64,000 bases of DNA from Nocardioides abyssi (GTDB taxonomy: Bacteria > Actinomycetota > Actinomycetes > Propionibacteriales > Nocardioidaceae), in assembly GCF_030412915.1 (NCBI RefSeq), contig NZ_JAUHJR010000004.1:1-64000 (forward strand), written 5' to 3'. Positions 47,958 to 55,576 of the stretch are shown one piece after another. The notes beneath the pieces were generated by a model, which worked only from the letters and a program-made list of their open reading frames with translations, was not told the DNA's origin and searched no databases. The position numbers and the translations under genes were made by a program. Numbering within the stretch: the stretch's first letter is position 1; each line of letters begins with the position of its first letter.

Positions 47958-48650
47958 ATGTCTTCACCGACGCCCCACCCGGCTCAGGAACGAGGACGGG
48001 AACCCGCCCAGGCGGCCGGCGTCGCCTGGCCGCCTGGGGCCCCGGGTGGGTTCAGGCCGCCGCGGTTCGCGCGGACCTTGCCATGGCTGCTCCTGGTCGG
48101 CGGCATCGTCGGCGCGCTGGCCGCGTTCGTCCTGACGGTCGAGAAGCTCGCGCTGCTGGCCGATGAGAACTACCTGCCCTCGTGCAGCATCAACCCGGTC
48201 CTGAACTGCGGCTCGATCATGCGCACCGACCAGGCCGAGCTGTTCGGATTCCCCAACCCACTCATCGGGCTGGCCGCGTTCCCGGTCGCCGCCGCCACCG
48301 GTGCCGCGCTGCTGGCCGGAGCCCGGCTGACGCGGTGGTACTGGCTCGGACTGCAAGCCGGCGTCACCTTCGCGGTCGTCTTCATCGGCTGGCTGGTCTT
48401 CCAGTCGCTGTACCGCATCAACGCCCTGTGCCCGTACTGCATGGTCGTGTGGGCGGTCACCGTCCCGCTGTTTTGGTACGTCACCCTGACCAACCTGGAC
48501 CGCGGACACCTCGGCTCCCGGGCCCGCGACAGCGCCCCCGGGCGGGTGGTGCTGGCCAACCACGGCGTCATCCTCACCGCCGCTTACACCATCCTTCTGG
48601 CCCTCGTCGCCCACCGGTTCTGGGACTACTGGGTCTCCCTCGTCCTGTAA
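47958..48650 (+). CDS. Vitamin K epoxide reductase (VKOR) family protein
   Basis: 230 residues, five transmembrane helices. The CPYC redox motif lies in YRINALCPYCMVVWAVTV. The loop cysteine pair is in SCSINPVLNCGSIMRTDQAELFGFPNPLIGLAAFP, with the invariant Ser/Asn region. Actinobacterial VKOR reoxidises DsbA and passes electrons to quinone (menaquinone). It is paired directly with the DsbA-like gene, giving a complete oxidising pathway. Confidence 0.93.
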   Translation: MSSPTPHPAQERGREPAQAAGVAWPPGAPGGFRPPRFARTLPWLLLVGGIVGALAAFVLTVEKLALLADENYLPSCSINPVLNCGSIMRTDQAELFGFPNPLIGLAAFPVAAATGAALLAGARLTRWYWLGLQAGVTFAVVFIGWLVFQSLYRINALCPYCMVVWAVTVPLFWYVTLTNLDRGHLGSRARDSAPGRVVLANHGVILTAAYTILLALVAHRFWDYWVSLVL

Positions 48651-48720
48651 TCAGCGCCCGCCGCTGACGAAGCCAACCATCTCCCGCACGACATCTACCG
48701 CAACGCCGAAGAGAGAACTC

Positions 48721-49248
48721 ATGCCCCGCCATCCCTCGCACACGCCTCGAACCGCGACCACCCGCAACGGGCGCCCCGGGCGGCCTCAGCGACATGGCCG
48801 GCTCGGCCTCGCCGCGCTCGCCACCGCCACGACGCTGCTGTCCGCCGGCTGCGCGGACAGCGGTGACGACGGCGCGCCGGAAGCCTCGGCCTCCGCGTCC
48901 GGTCCCTCCGCGAGCGCCGCGCCGACTCCGGGCGGCGGCACCGCGGCGTCCACCAGGACACCGGCTGCTGAGCCGACCGAGCCGGCGGGCCCGGTGCTGG
49001 ATGTCCGCGTGCGCGGCGCGAACATCGAACCGAACGGCGCGTCGCTGGACCTCGCCGTCGGCGAGACCCTCACCCTCGCGTTCGACGCCGACCGGTCCGG
49101 GGAGCTGCATGTGCACTCCCGTCCCGAGCAGGTCATCCCCTTCCAGGCCGGCACCTCGACCGTCGAGCTCGCCGTCGACAACCCCGGCGCGGTCGACATC
49201 GAGGAGCACGACACCGGCATCGTCATCGCCCAGCTCGAGGTTCGCTGA
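48721..49248 (+). CDS. Cupredoxin-like lipoprotein
   Basis: 175 residues. The lipobox LLSAGC sits at the end of the signal peptide, followed by a Ser/Ala/Pro linker of about 55 residues. The C-terminal domain LDVRVRGANIEPNGASLDLAVGETLTLAFDADRSGELHVHSRPEQVIPFQAGTSTVELAVDNPGAVDIEEHDTGIVIAQLEVR has the beta-rich cupredoxin pattern with HVHS. A full type 1 copper site (Cys-His-Met) is not apparent, so it may be a structural or metal-delivery variant. It is coupled to the next gene (TGATG). Confidence 0.75.
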   Translation: MPRHPSHTPRTATTRNGRPGRPQRHGRLGLAALATATTLLSAGCADSGDDGAPEASASASGPSASAAPTPGGGTAASTRTPAAEPTEPAGPVLDVRVRGANIEPNGASLDLAVGETLTLAFDADRSGELHVHSRPEQVIPFQAGTSTVELAVDNPGAVDIEEHDTGIVIAQLEVR

Positions 49249-50738
49249 TGCTGCAAGCACACGGCCTCGGTGGCGCCTCGGACCTCCCCATCCCGGCGAA
49301 CCTGGCGATCGCCGGGGGCAGCGCGGCCCTGACCATCTCCTTCATCGTCCTGCTCTTCGCCTGGCGCAGGCCCCGCTACACCCAGCCCCTCCCCGCAGTG
49401 GGACGCGGGACCAACACACCACCCGCACCCGGTGAGGCCGACCGGGGGCTGTCCGTGGTGTCTGCCGACGCAGGGATTCGGGTGCCGACGCCGCTGGCGC
49501 GACTGGTCGACTCGGCCGGGTTCGCCGCCGGCTTGCGCGTCCTTGGGCTGGTCTTCTTCGCCTACACCGTCTGGGCGGCGGTCGCCGGGCCGGACTCGCT
49601 GATCAACCCCACGTTCGGGGTCGTGTTCGTGCTGCTGTGGGTGGGCATCGTGCCGGCCTCGCTGCTGTTCGGCCCGTTCTTCCGGGCGGTCAGCCCCGCC
49701 CGGACCATCCACCTCCTGGTCCACCGCCTGGTCAACCGCGGCGCTGACCCCGCACGGCACGCCACCCGCGACGAACGCGGCCAGCTGGCCGGCCTGGTCC
49801 CCGGACACACCCCTGGCCGGGATGCCGCACCCAAGACCGACGGCGGGGCGCTCGGGCGGCTGCCCGGGTGGGTCGGCTACTGGCCGGCCGCCGTGGGCCT
49901 GCTCGCGTTCGTGTGGCTCGAGCTGGTCTACCCCGACGCGAACTACCTGGCGCCGGTGCGGTTGTGGTTCGCGTTGTACTTGGTGTTCGTCGTCATGGGC
50001 GGCCTGCTGTTCGGCACTCGGTGGGTCGCCCGGGCGGACCCGTTCGAGGTGTACTCCACGCTGGTCGGGCACCTCTCGGTGTGGGCGCGGCGCCCCGACG
50101 GGACGCTCGTGCTGGCCTCGCCGCTGCGGAACCTGGCCGGGCTGCGCGGCGAACCCGGCCTGGTCGCGGTGGTCGCCATCCTGCTCGGGTCGACCGCGTT
50201 CGACAGCTTCCGGGGGTGGAACTTCTGGCTGCGGTTCTCCCAGTCCACCGACGCGAACATGGTGCTGGTCAACACCGCGGTGCTGGTCGGCCTGTGTGTC
50301 GTGGTCGGCGTGATGTTCGCCGCCGCGACCGCCGCGACCGGGGTCGACCAACGCACGCCCCGCTGGCAGCTGCCCGGAGTGTTCGCGCACTCGGTGGTGC
50401 CGATCATCGTCGGGTACATGGTGGCCCACTACCTGACGTTGTTCGTCGAGTTCGGACAGCAGACCCTGATTCAGCTTTCCGACCCGATGGGCACGGGCGC
50501 GAACCTGCTGGGCACCGCGGGAGGCGAGGTGAACTACTGGCTCTCGAACCATCCGACGTTCCTGGCAAGCACGAAGGTCCTCGCGATCGTGACCGGGCAC
50601 GTCCTGGGTGTCATCGCCGCCCATGACCGGGCGCTCGCGGTGCTGCCCAAGCGGCACCACCTGACCGGCCAGCTGCCGCTGCTGTGCGTCATGGTGCTAT
50701 ACACGTTCGCCGGCCTGTACCTCCTCTTCGGAGCCTGA
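49248..50738 (+). CDS. Polytopic membrane protein ('fenitrothion hydrolase'-like family)
   Basis: 496 residues with about ten to twelve predicted transmembrane helices. Conserved blocks include FGPFFRAVSPARTIHLLVHRLV, DPFEVYSTLVGHLSVWARRPDG, SPLRNLAGLRGEPGLVAVVAILLGSTAFDSF and VAHYLTLFVEFGQQTLIQLSDP. Relatives in databases often carry the label fenitrothion hydrolase, which I recall but regard as doubtful; the architecture suggests a transporter or membrane enzyme. It is cotranscribed with the thiol-redox genes. Decayed pieces of the same family lie at about 36.6 and 55 kb. Confidence 0.65.
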   Translation: MLQAHGLGGASDLPIPANLAIAGGSAALTISFIVLLFAWRRPRYTQPLPAVGRGTNTPPAPGEADRGLSVVSADAGIRVPTPLARLVDSAGFAAGLRVLGLVFFAYTVWAAVAGPDSLINPTFGVVFVLLWVGIVPASLLFGPFFRAVSPARTIHLLVHRLVNRGADPARHATRDERGQLAGLVPGHTPGRDAAPKTDGGALGRLPGWVGYWPAAVGLLAFVWLELVYPDANYLAPVRLWFALYLVFVVMGGLLFGTRWVARADPFEVYSTLVGHLSVWARRPDGTLVLASPLRNLAGLRGEPGLVAVVAILLGSTAFDSFRGWNFWLRFSQSTDANMVLVNTAVLVGLCVVVGVMFAAATAATGVDQRTPRWQLPGVFAHSVVPIIVGYMVAHYLTLFVEFGQQTLIQLSDPMGTGANLLGTAGGEVNYWLSNHPTFLASTKVLAIVTGHVLGVIAAHDRALAVLPKRHHLTGQLPLLCVMVLYTFAGLYLLFGA

Positions 50739-50740
50739 CC

Positions 50741-51022
50741 ATGACCGCGCTACTCCACCGTCCCGAGGTCGCCCGGGCGCTGGCGCCAACGGCGCTGCAC
50801 CTGGGTCCGCTCCATCCCGTCGAGGTAGCAGCGACCCTCGGCCTGGCATTCGGGCAGTTCCTGGCGCTCGGCGCGTTTGCCGTCCTGCGACGTCCATCGG
50901 GTGACAACGGCAACGACAGCGACGACGACAGCGGTGCCGGCGCGGGCCCCGCGCTGGCACCCAGCGGGAACCGGGCCACCGAGGAGCCCGGCCAGGCCAG
51001 CCAGAGCAGGACGGATCCGTGA
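50741..51022 (+). CDS. Small membrane protein of the redox operon
   Basis: 93 residues. One helix, HPVEVAATLGLAFGQFLALGAFAVLRR, is preceded by a short N terminus and followed by an acidic Asp/Gly-rich tail (GDNGNDSDDDSGAGAG). It starts 2 nt after the preceding stop and overlaps the next gene, so it is part of the operon. No family recognised. Confidence 0.6.
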   Translation: MTALLHRPEVARALAPTALHLGPLHPVEVAATLGLAFGQFLALGAFAVLRRPSGDNGNDSDDDSGAGAGPALAPSGNRATEEPGQASQSRTDP

Positions 51023-51684
51023 TGAACCCCAGTGAGCCGCACGCGCAGCCCACCGCGACGCGCCAGCGACGAGGGCTGCGGCGCCTGGTCATCGCCGCCG
51101 GCAGTGTCCTTATTGTCGTGGCGGCGCTCCTGGCGCTGGACCGGGTGTTGGGCACGGGCGCGCCGCTCGACACCGCCGGCGACGGGGACGTAACCGGGAC
51201 GGCGGGCGGGCCGTCGTTGGGGTGGCGTGCCCCGGCTGAGCCGGTCGAGTTCGTCGCGCCGCCCGGCGACCCTTTGAACAAGCCTGCCGGAAGCGAAGTC
51301 AGCGGCGCAGCCGGGTCGCCTGGGGGCCGGCCGCTGCTGGTGAACTTCTGGGCCAGCTGGTGTGTCCCGTGCCGGGAGGAGATGCCGCTGTTGACCGGCA
51401 TCGCCGGCCGCGGGGACGTCGCGGTGATCGGTGTCTCGGTCGACTGGTTCGCCAAGTACGCCCGCGAGTTCATCGCCGATTACGAGGTGACCTACCCGAA
51501 CTGGTCGGACCCGGAGACGGCGTACATGCGCTCCCTGGCGCCCGCGGTGAGCCCGAACGGGATCCCGTCGACGGTGCTGGTCGAGGATGGTGAGGTGGTC
51601 GCCGCGTACATCGGCCCGTTGGAGTCGGCGGCCGACGTCAGCCCGACCAGGCTCGCCGAGCTCCTCGCCCAGCATCCCCAGTAG
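51019..51684 (+). CDS. TlpA-like thioredoxin, membrane anchored
   Basis: 221 residues. An N-terminal anchor (LVIAAGSVLIVVAALLALDRVLG) is followed by a thioredoxin domain with LLVNFWASWCVPCREEMPLLTGIAG (C-V-P-C) and the cis-Pro loop NGIPSTVLVEDGEVV. It is the second TlpA in the island, differing from the first in anchor type (helix rather than lipid) and active-site dipeptide, so it may serve another target. GTG 51019 or ATG 51022. It ends the rightward operon. Confidence 0.9.
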   Translation: MMNPSEPHAQPTATRQRRGLRRLVIAAGSVLIVVAALLALDRVLGTGAPLDTAGDGDVTGTAGGPSLGWRAPAEPVEFVAPPGDPLNKPAGSEVSGAAGSPGGRPLLVNFWASWCVPCREEMPLLTGIAGRGDVAVIGVSVDWFAKYAREFIADYEVTYPNWSDPETAYMRSLAPAVSPNGIPSTVLVEDGEVVAAYIGPLESAADVSPTRLAELLAQHPQ

Positions 51685-51699
51685 CTGGTCGGCCCGCCC

Positions 51700-52428
51700 T
51701 CAGGCGGTTGCGCGCGGCCCGACGGCCCCCGTGTCCGACGTGCGCCCGATACGCCCGATGCCGGGCACGAACCGGCCAACCCGGGCGGCGTACGTCGCGT
51801 AGCTCGAGGACGCCTCCTCCACGCTCCCGGTCGGGCTCCCGGTCGCGCTTCCGGTGCGGCCGGCGGGGACTGTCGTGTGGGTGGCGAGCAGGTAGGGCTC
51901 CTCGACGACGCGGACCTGCAGCTCGAGGGCGACGAGCAGGAGCACGAACCCGGTCAGGGACACCGCGTTCGGGGTCATTGCCGCGAGGCCGGCGCCGGTG
52001 GCGGCCATCGCGGTGAAGATCGGGTTGCGCACGTAAGCGAACGCGCCGGAGGTCACCAGCGCGGTCTGCTCGGAGGCATCGACGCCGATGCGCCAGCTCG
52101 CGCCCATCTGGCCCTGCACCAGCAGCGTGGCGACCACCCCGGCGACCGCGACGACAGTCCCGGTCACCGCGACCCAGCGTTGTTCCAGCGCCGCGACCGG
52201 GCCCAGGCCGAAGAGGGCTGCCACGGGACCGGCGACCCCGGCGACCAGCGCGACCACGAACCCGACCCCGGCGAACCACTCCACGCTGCCGGGGCGCCCG
52301 GAGATGCCGCGGAAGCCGCCGTCACCGGTCGCGCGATACTGCAGGAAGGTTCGCGCCAGGAACGCGAGGGTGAGGTAGGCGCCGTAGATGACCAGGGCGG
52401 TGGCCGGCCACAGGGACTGCTCGGACAT
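51700..52428 (-). CDS. Isoprenylcysteine carboxyl methyltransferase-like (ICMT) membrane protein
   Basis: 242 residues, five or so transmembrane helices. The ICMT/PEMT signature is GASWRIGVDASEQTALVTSGAFAYVRNPIFTAMAATGAGL, followed by VALELQVRVVEEPYLLATH and YATYAARVGRFVPGIGR. An insertion of about 20 Ser/Thr/Gly-rich residues separates the last two blocks, which are normally nearly adjacent. The methyl acceptor in bacteria is unknown. AAAGGAG precedes the ATG. It faces the redox operon convergently, with stops only 15 nt apart. Confidence 0.85.
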   Translation of the reverse strand: MSEQSLWPATALVIYGAYLTLAFLARTFLQYRATGDGGFRGISGRPGSVEWFAGVGFVVALVAGVAGPVAALFGLGPVAALEQRWVAVTGTVVAVAGVVATLLVQGQMGASWRIGVDASEQTALVTSGAFAYVRNPIFTAMAATGAGLAAMTPNAVSLTGFVLLLVALELQVRVVEEPYLLATHTTVPAGRTGSATGSPTGSVEEASSSYATYAARVGRFVPGIGRIGRTSDTGAVGPRATA

Positions 52429-52587
52429 CGGGAACTCCTTTGGGTTGGGCCCGAGAGGTGGTGAGCCCGCCGGTCCGGCGGACGCGCGCGAGGAAGGTGC
52501 GCGGAGCAGGGCGTGCCCGCCAGCGGGCGACTGCTCGACCGGGTCGCGTCGCGGGGGCTTGCCCCAGGGGGTGCGGGGCCGGGGGTT

Positions 52588-53604
52588 TCAGGCGTGGGTG
52601 TGGGGCTCGTGCGCAGCGTGCGAGGCGGCCTCGAACTGGATCGTGGAGTGCTCGACGTCGAACTCGTCGGCCATGCACGACTGGATGTCGTCGAGCAGCT
52701 CGGCGAGGTGCCCGTCGTGGAAGCAGGCGTCGTCGACGACGACGTGCGCGGTGAAGACCGGCAGCGCGGTCGCTACCTGGGTCGCGTGCAGGTCGTGCAC
52801 GCCTTGCACGTGCGGGAAGGACTCCAGCCGGGACCGGACCATGGTCAGGTCCAGATCGCGGGGGGTCGACTCCAGCAGCACGTCGATGGTCTCCCGGAGC
52901 AGGCGCAGCGTCCTGGGGATGATGAGCACCCCTATGACCAGCGACGCGATCGCGTCGGCGCGAAGCCACCCGGTGGTGGCGATCACGGCGGCCGCGACCA
53001 GGACCGCGACGGAGCCGAGCGCGTCGTTGACGACCTCAAGGAACGCAGCGCGCATGTTCAGGTTGTCGCCGCGGCTGGTGGCCAACAGCGCCAGGCCGAT
53101 CAGGTTGCCGAGCAGGCCAACGGCGCCGAAGACGACCATCGCGCCCGAGGTGACCTCGGGCGGGGAGATCAGCCGCTGCACACCCTCGACCAGGACGTAG
53201 ATGCCCACCGCGAGCAGCACCGCGGCCTGCGCGGCGGCGCCGAGCACCTCGGCGCGCCGGTAGCCCCAGGTCCGTGCGGGGGTCGCCGGGCGGCGGGCCA
53301 GGACCGCGGCGATGAGTCCCAGAGTGAGGCCGGCGACGTCGGTAAGCATGTGCGCGGCATCCGCGAGCAGCGCGAGGCTGCCCGAGATGACCGCGCCGAC
53401 CACCTCGACGACCAGCACCGTGACCGTGATCCCCAGGACCAGGGCCAGCCGGCCGCGATGGTCGATCAGGTCAGCGGCGGCGTGCGAATGCCCGTGCTGA
53501 GACCGCGCCGACCCCCCTACCGGACCGGCCGCCGGCCCGGTAGCCGACGGGGCGGACGGGCGGTTGGCGTCGCGGCGCTGTGCATCGGTGCCGGTGCCGG
53601 TCAT
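52588..53604 (-). CDS. Cation diffusion facilitator (CzcD-like) metal exporter
   Basis: 338 residues. The His-rich N terminus (SQHGHSHAAADL) is followed by six transmembrane helices with VVGAVISGSLALLADAAHMLTDVAGLTLGL (TM2, H-x3-D) and FLEVVNDALGSVAVLVAAAV (TM5, N-x3-D as in Zn/Cd/Co CDFs). A cytoplasmic C domain follows, with HVQGVHDLHATQVATALPVFTAHVVVDD and His-rich AASHAAHEPHTHA at the end. It exports divalent metals by proton antiport. The ATG at 53604 overlaps the upstream CDF stop (ATGA). Confidence 0.92.
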   Translation of the reverse strand: MTGTGTDAQRRDANRPSAPSATGPAAGPVGGSARSQHGHSHAAADLIDHRGRLALVLGITVTVLVVEVVGAVISGSLALLADAAHMLTDVAGLTLGLIAAVLARRPATPARTWGYRRAEVLGAAAQAAVLLAVGIYVLVEGVQRLISPPEVTSGAMVVFGAVGLLGNLIGLALLATSRGDNLNMRAAFLEVVNDALGSVAVLVAAAVIATTGWLRADAIASLVIGVLIIPRTLRLLRETIDVLLESTPRDLDLTMVRSRLESFPHVQGVHDLHATQVATALPVFTAHVVVDDACFHDGHLAELLDDIQSCMADEFDVEHSTIQFEAASHAAHEPHTHA

Positions 53605-54470
53605 CGTGCGCACCCGCATCCCGCACCGCAGCCGTCGTCCTCTCCGGCATCCGACCTACCGCCAGCCGGCATCGCCTGCGGCAGGAGGGCCCGACGGTCT
53701 GCCGCAGTGGCAATGTCGGTGGTCTGACAGCATTCGTCCTGGCAGCCGGCACCACACCCGCCACCACATCCGTCCGCGCTTGCTGCGCCGAGGCCGGCGG
53801 GGCCGCAGCCGCAGGCCTCACCACGCCAGGCCTCGAGGCCCTCGCGAAGCGCGACGACAGCGATGACCAGCCCCGCGATGGGGTCGGCCCATGACCAGCC
53901 CAGCGTCGCGTTCAGCACCAGCCCCACCAGCAGCACCGCGGACAGGTAGGTGCACAGCAGTGTCTGGGTTGAGTCGGCCACCACGGTCGAGGACGACAGT
54001 GCTCGTCCGGTGCGGCGCTGTGCGACTGAGAGGAACGGCATCACGAGGAGGGACGCGGCCGCCAAGGCGATGCCGACCGTGGAGGTGTCCGGGTCGCTTC
54101 CGGTCGCCAGTGCGCGGACCGACTCGAACGTCACGTAGGCGGCCAGCGCGAAGAAAGAGACCGCCATCGCGCGTAGCGCCTGCCGTTCGCGCGACTCCGG
54201 CAAGGCATGCCGGAACTGCCACAAGATGATGAGGCCCGAGGAGACCTCGACCACCGAGTCCAGGCCGAACCCAACTAGGGCGACCGACCCGGCGGCCAGT
54301 CCGGCGGCGATGGCGATGACCGCCTCGACGACGTTGTAGGTCACCGCCGCGCCGGCGAGGAGCTGGGCGCGGCGGCCGAGACGTGCCCCCTCCGTGGCGG
54401 ACAGCGCCGCCCGCGGCGTCGCCTCAACGGTGTCGCTCGCGGAAGTGCTGGTGGTGGCCGGGTTGCTCAT
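53601..54470 (-). CDS. CDF-like cation transporter with Cys-rich tail
   Basis: 289 residues. Six helices of the cation-efflux fold: GLAAGSVALVGFGLDSVVEVSSGLIILWQFRHA carries the metal-site Asp pattern of TM2, and SSSTVVADSTQTLLCTYLSAVLLVGLVLNATLGWSWADPIAGLVIAVVALREGLEAWRG that of TM5-6. The C domain of normal CDFs is replaced by a tail of about 70 residues with ten cysteines (EACGCGP, GCGGGCGAGCQDECCQ, GCGAGCGCAR), probably metal-binding. It is coupled to the ArsR-type gene (ATGA) and to the next CDF. Confidence 0.87.
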   Translation of the reverse strand: MSNPATTSTSASDTVEATPRAALSATEGARLGRRAQLLAGAAVTYNVVEAVIAIAAGLAAGSVALVGFGLDSVVEVSSGLIILWQFRHALPESRERQALRAMAVSFFALAAYVTFESVRALATGSDPDTSTVGIALAAASLLVMPFLSVAQRRTGRALSSSTVVADSTQTLLCTYLSAVLLVGLVLNATLGWSWADPIAGLVIAVVALREGLEAWRGEACGCGPAGLGAASADGCGGGCGAGCQDECCQTTDIATAADRRALLPQAMPAGGRSDAGEDDGCGAGCGCAR

Positions 54471-54841
54471 CGCTCGTCCTTGAGGGTCTCGGCGCCGTAG
54501 TTGGGGCACAGCGCGACCGCGTCCCCGGTGAGATCCAGCAGCTTCTCCGCGGCCGCCCAGACCTCCATCAGCGCCTCGGGGCGTGTCAGGGAGAAGATCG
54601 AGGCCCGCCCCTGCGGACGGGAGGTGACCAGCCCGCACTCCTTGAGGCACGACAGGTGCTTGGAGACCGTCGACTGCGCGAGGCCCACGTGGGCCGTCAG
54701 GTCGGTCACCCGGTGCTCGCCCAGCGCAAGATGCCGCAGGATCGCCAGCCGCGACGGATCGCTGAACCCGTGGAACAGGGCCGCGGCTGCCAACAGACCC
54801 GCGGACTCGGCCGGCCGCTCCTCCAACTCATTTATCGCCAT
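54467..54841 (-). CDS. CmtR-like ArsR-family metal sensor, second copy
   Basis: 124 residues. Core GFSDPSRLAILRHLALGEHRVTDLTAHVGLAQSTVSKHLSCLKECGLVTSRPQGRASIFSL has the Cys-x3-Cys pair of CmtR, and ALCPNYG near the C terminus gives the third Cys. It is the paralogue of the repressor at 41873-42271 and heads the two-CDF operon. A perfect palindrome overlaps its start codon, indicating autorepression. Confidence 0.9.
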   Translation of the reverse strand: MAINELEERPAESAGLLAAAALFHGFSDPSRLAILRHLALGEHRVTDLTAHVGLAQSTVSKHLSCLKECGLVTSRPQGRASIFSLTRPEALMEVWAAAEKLLDLTGDAVALCPNYGAETLKDER

Positions 54842-54850
54842 GTGGCGATA
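54833..54850. promoter_or_regulatory. Operator palindrome over the start of the second cmtR-like gene
   Basis: TATCGCCA-TG-TGGCGATA, exact 8-bp arms around the start codon of the repressor on the minus strand. A second, weaker dyad (ggcgata/tatcgacgcc) follows to 54861. Repressor bound here would block initiation directly. Confidence 0.65.
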
Positions 54851-54879
54851 CTATCGACGCCTGTCGTGGTTCCACAACC

Positions 54880-55060
54880 CTTCCGCTCAGCGGCGTCTGG
54901 ATCGAGCAGAACCGCAACCACGGCAACCAGGCCGGGTTCGCCGCGCAAACTGGCAAGGTTCCGCAGCGGCGAGCAACTGCCGTACGTCGGACGGCGACCT
55001 CCTGCCGAGAGGCGGCCGACCGGGGTCGAACGAGTGCATGTCGGCGACCAAGAGTTCAGG
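54880..55060 (-). pseudogene. Decayed fragment of the 49248-50738 membrane protein family
   Basis: The minus strand encodes SPLRNLASLRGEPGLVAVVAVLL, against SPLRNLAGLRGEPGLVAVVAILL in the intact gene. DNA similarity extends upstream across the region matching DPFEVYSTLVGHLSVW, but out of frame and with gaps. No start or complete frame survives. Confidence 0.65.
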
Positions 55061-55164
55061 AGGCCGATACCTGCCCTAGGCCAAGCCCCAGGCGCCGGAC
55101 TGCCACATGCCAAACACGCGATAGCGTCCGCCAGTCCACCTGGCCGGCACCGACGCGATTCATG

Positions 55165-55181
55165 TACTAGGTATGATAGTA
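55165..55181. promoter_or_regulatory. TACTA-N7-TAGTA palindrome, BlaI/CopY-type operator candidate, site 1
   Basis: TACTA at 55165-55169 and TAGTA at 55177-55181, separated by 7 nt. It overlaps a TATGAT -10-like hexamer. The same dyad with the same spacing recurs at 59415-59431. BlaI/MecI/CopY-family repressors bind dyads of this TACTA/TAGTA kind in actinobacteria. Confidence 0.6.
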
Positions 55182-55343
55182 GTAGGCGAAGTCGACAGCT
55201 ACCGGGGCATACGCGCGGCTCACGGCTGCGCACCAGCCCCACGACCGCCCCAGCGCCCGACTGCTATGCATGCTCGGGTTCCTTCCGAGGATGAGGAATC
55301 CAGATGATCGCGGCTGAGTGCTGCGAAGCCCCAGGAGACAAGC

Positions 55344-55476
55344 GTGAACGACTTCAATCTGAGCCAGTTCCCGACGCCATCGCAGGGCATGGATCGGCGT
55401 TGCGGCCTTGATCGGGGTTTTCGCAGTCCTCGTCGCGCTCGAGGTGGGCGCGTCCCCCTTCTTGGCGGGGCGCTGA
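55344..55476 (+). pseudogene. Small membrane protein, probably frameshifted
   Basis: AGGAGA at 55333-55338 and GTG 55344 start VNDFNLSQFPTPSQ. A transmembrane segment (RAWIGVAALIGVFAVLVALEVGASPFLAGR) then follows in the next frame and stops at 55474-55476. That hydrophobic frame has no start of its own. A single-base shift near 55385 would join them. The first frame also stays open to 55580 as an unconvincing protein. Confidence 0.45.
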
Positions 55477-55576
55477 GCATGGTCATGAAGATCAAACCCG
55501 GCGCGTCGATCAGGGTGCTGACCGACCGCGATTGCAACGCCGGCGGCGAAGCGTCGCTCGTTGGAAAGGACCAGCC

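Larger units (their letters stand above)
54851..55343. other. Intergenic region with gene remnant and BlaI-like operator
   Basis: 493 bp holding no intact gene. It contains the membrane-protein fragment above, an AT-rich segment at 55155-55185 with the TACTA-N7-TAGTA dyad, and a possible TATGAT -10 at 55172-55177. Transcription to the right from this point would cover the small broken gene and the SH3-domain protein. Confidence 0.5.

Noticed and set aside
51636-51649. Short match to the tRNA-Pro 3' end (gtcagcccgacc), considered as attR
   Set aside because: Only 12 bases match and they lie inside an intact TlpA coding region, so chance similarity is the better explanation.
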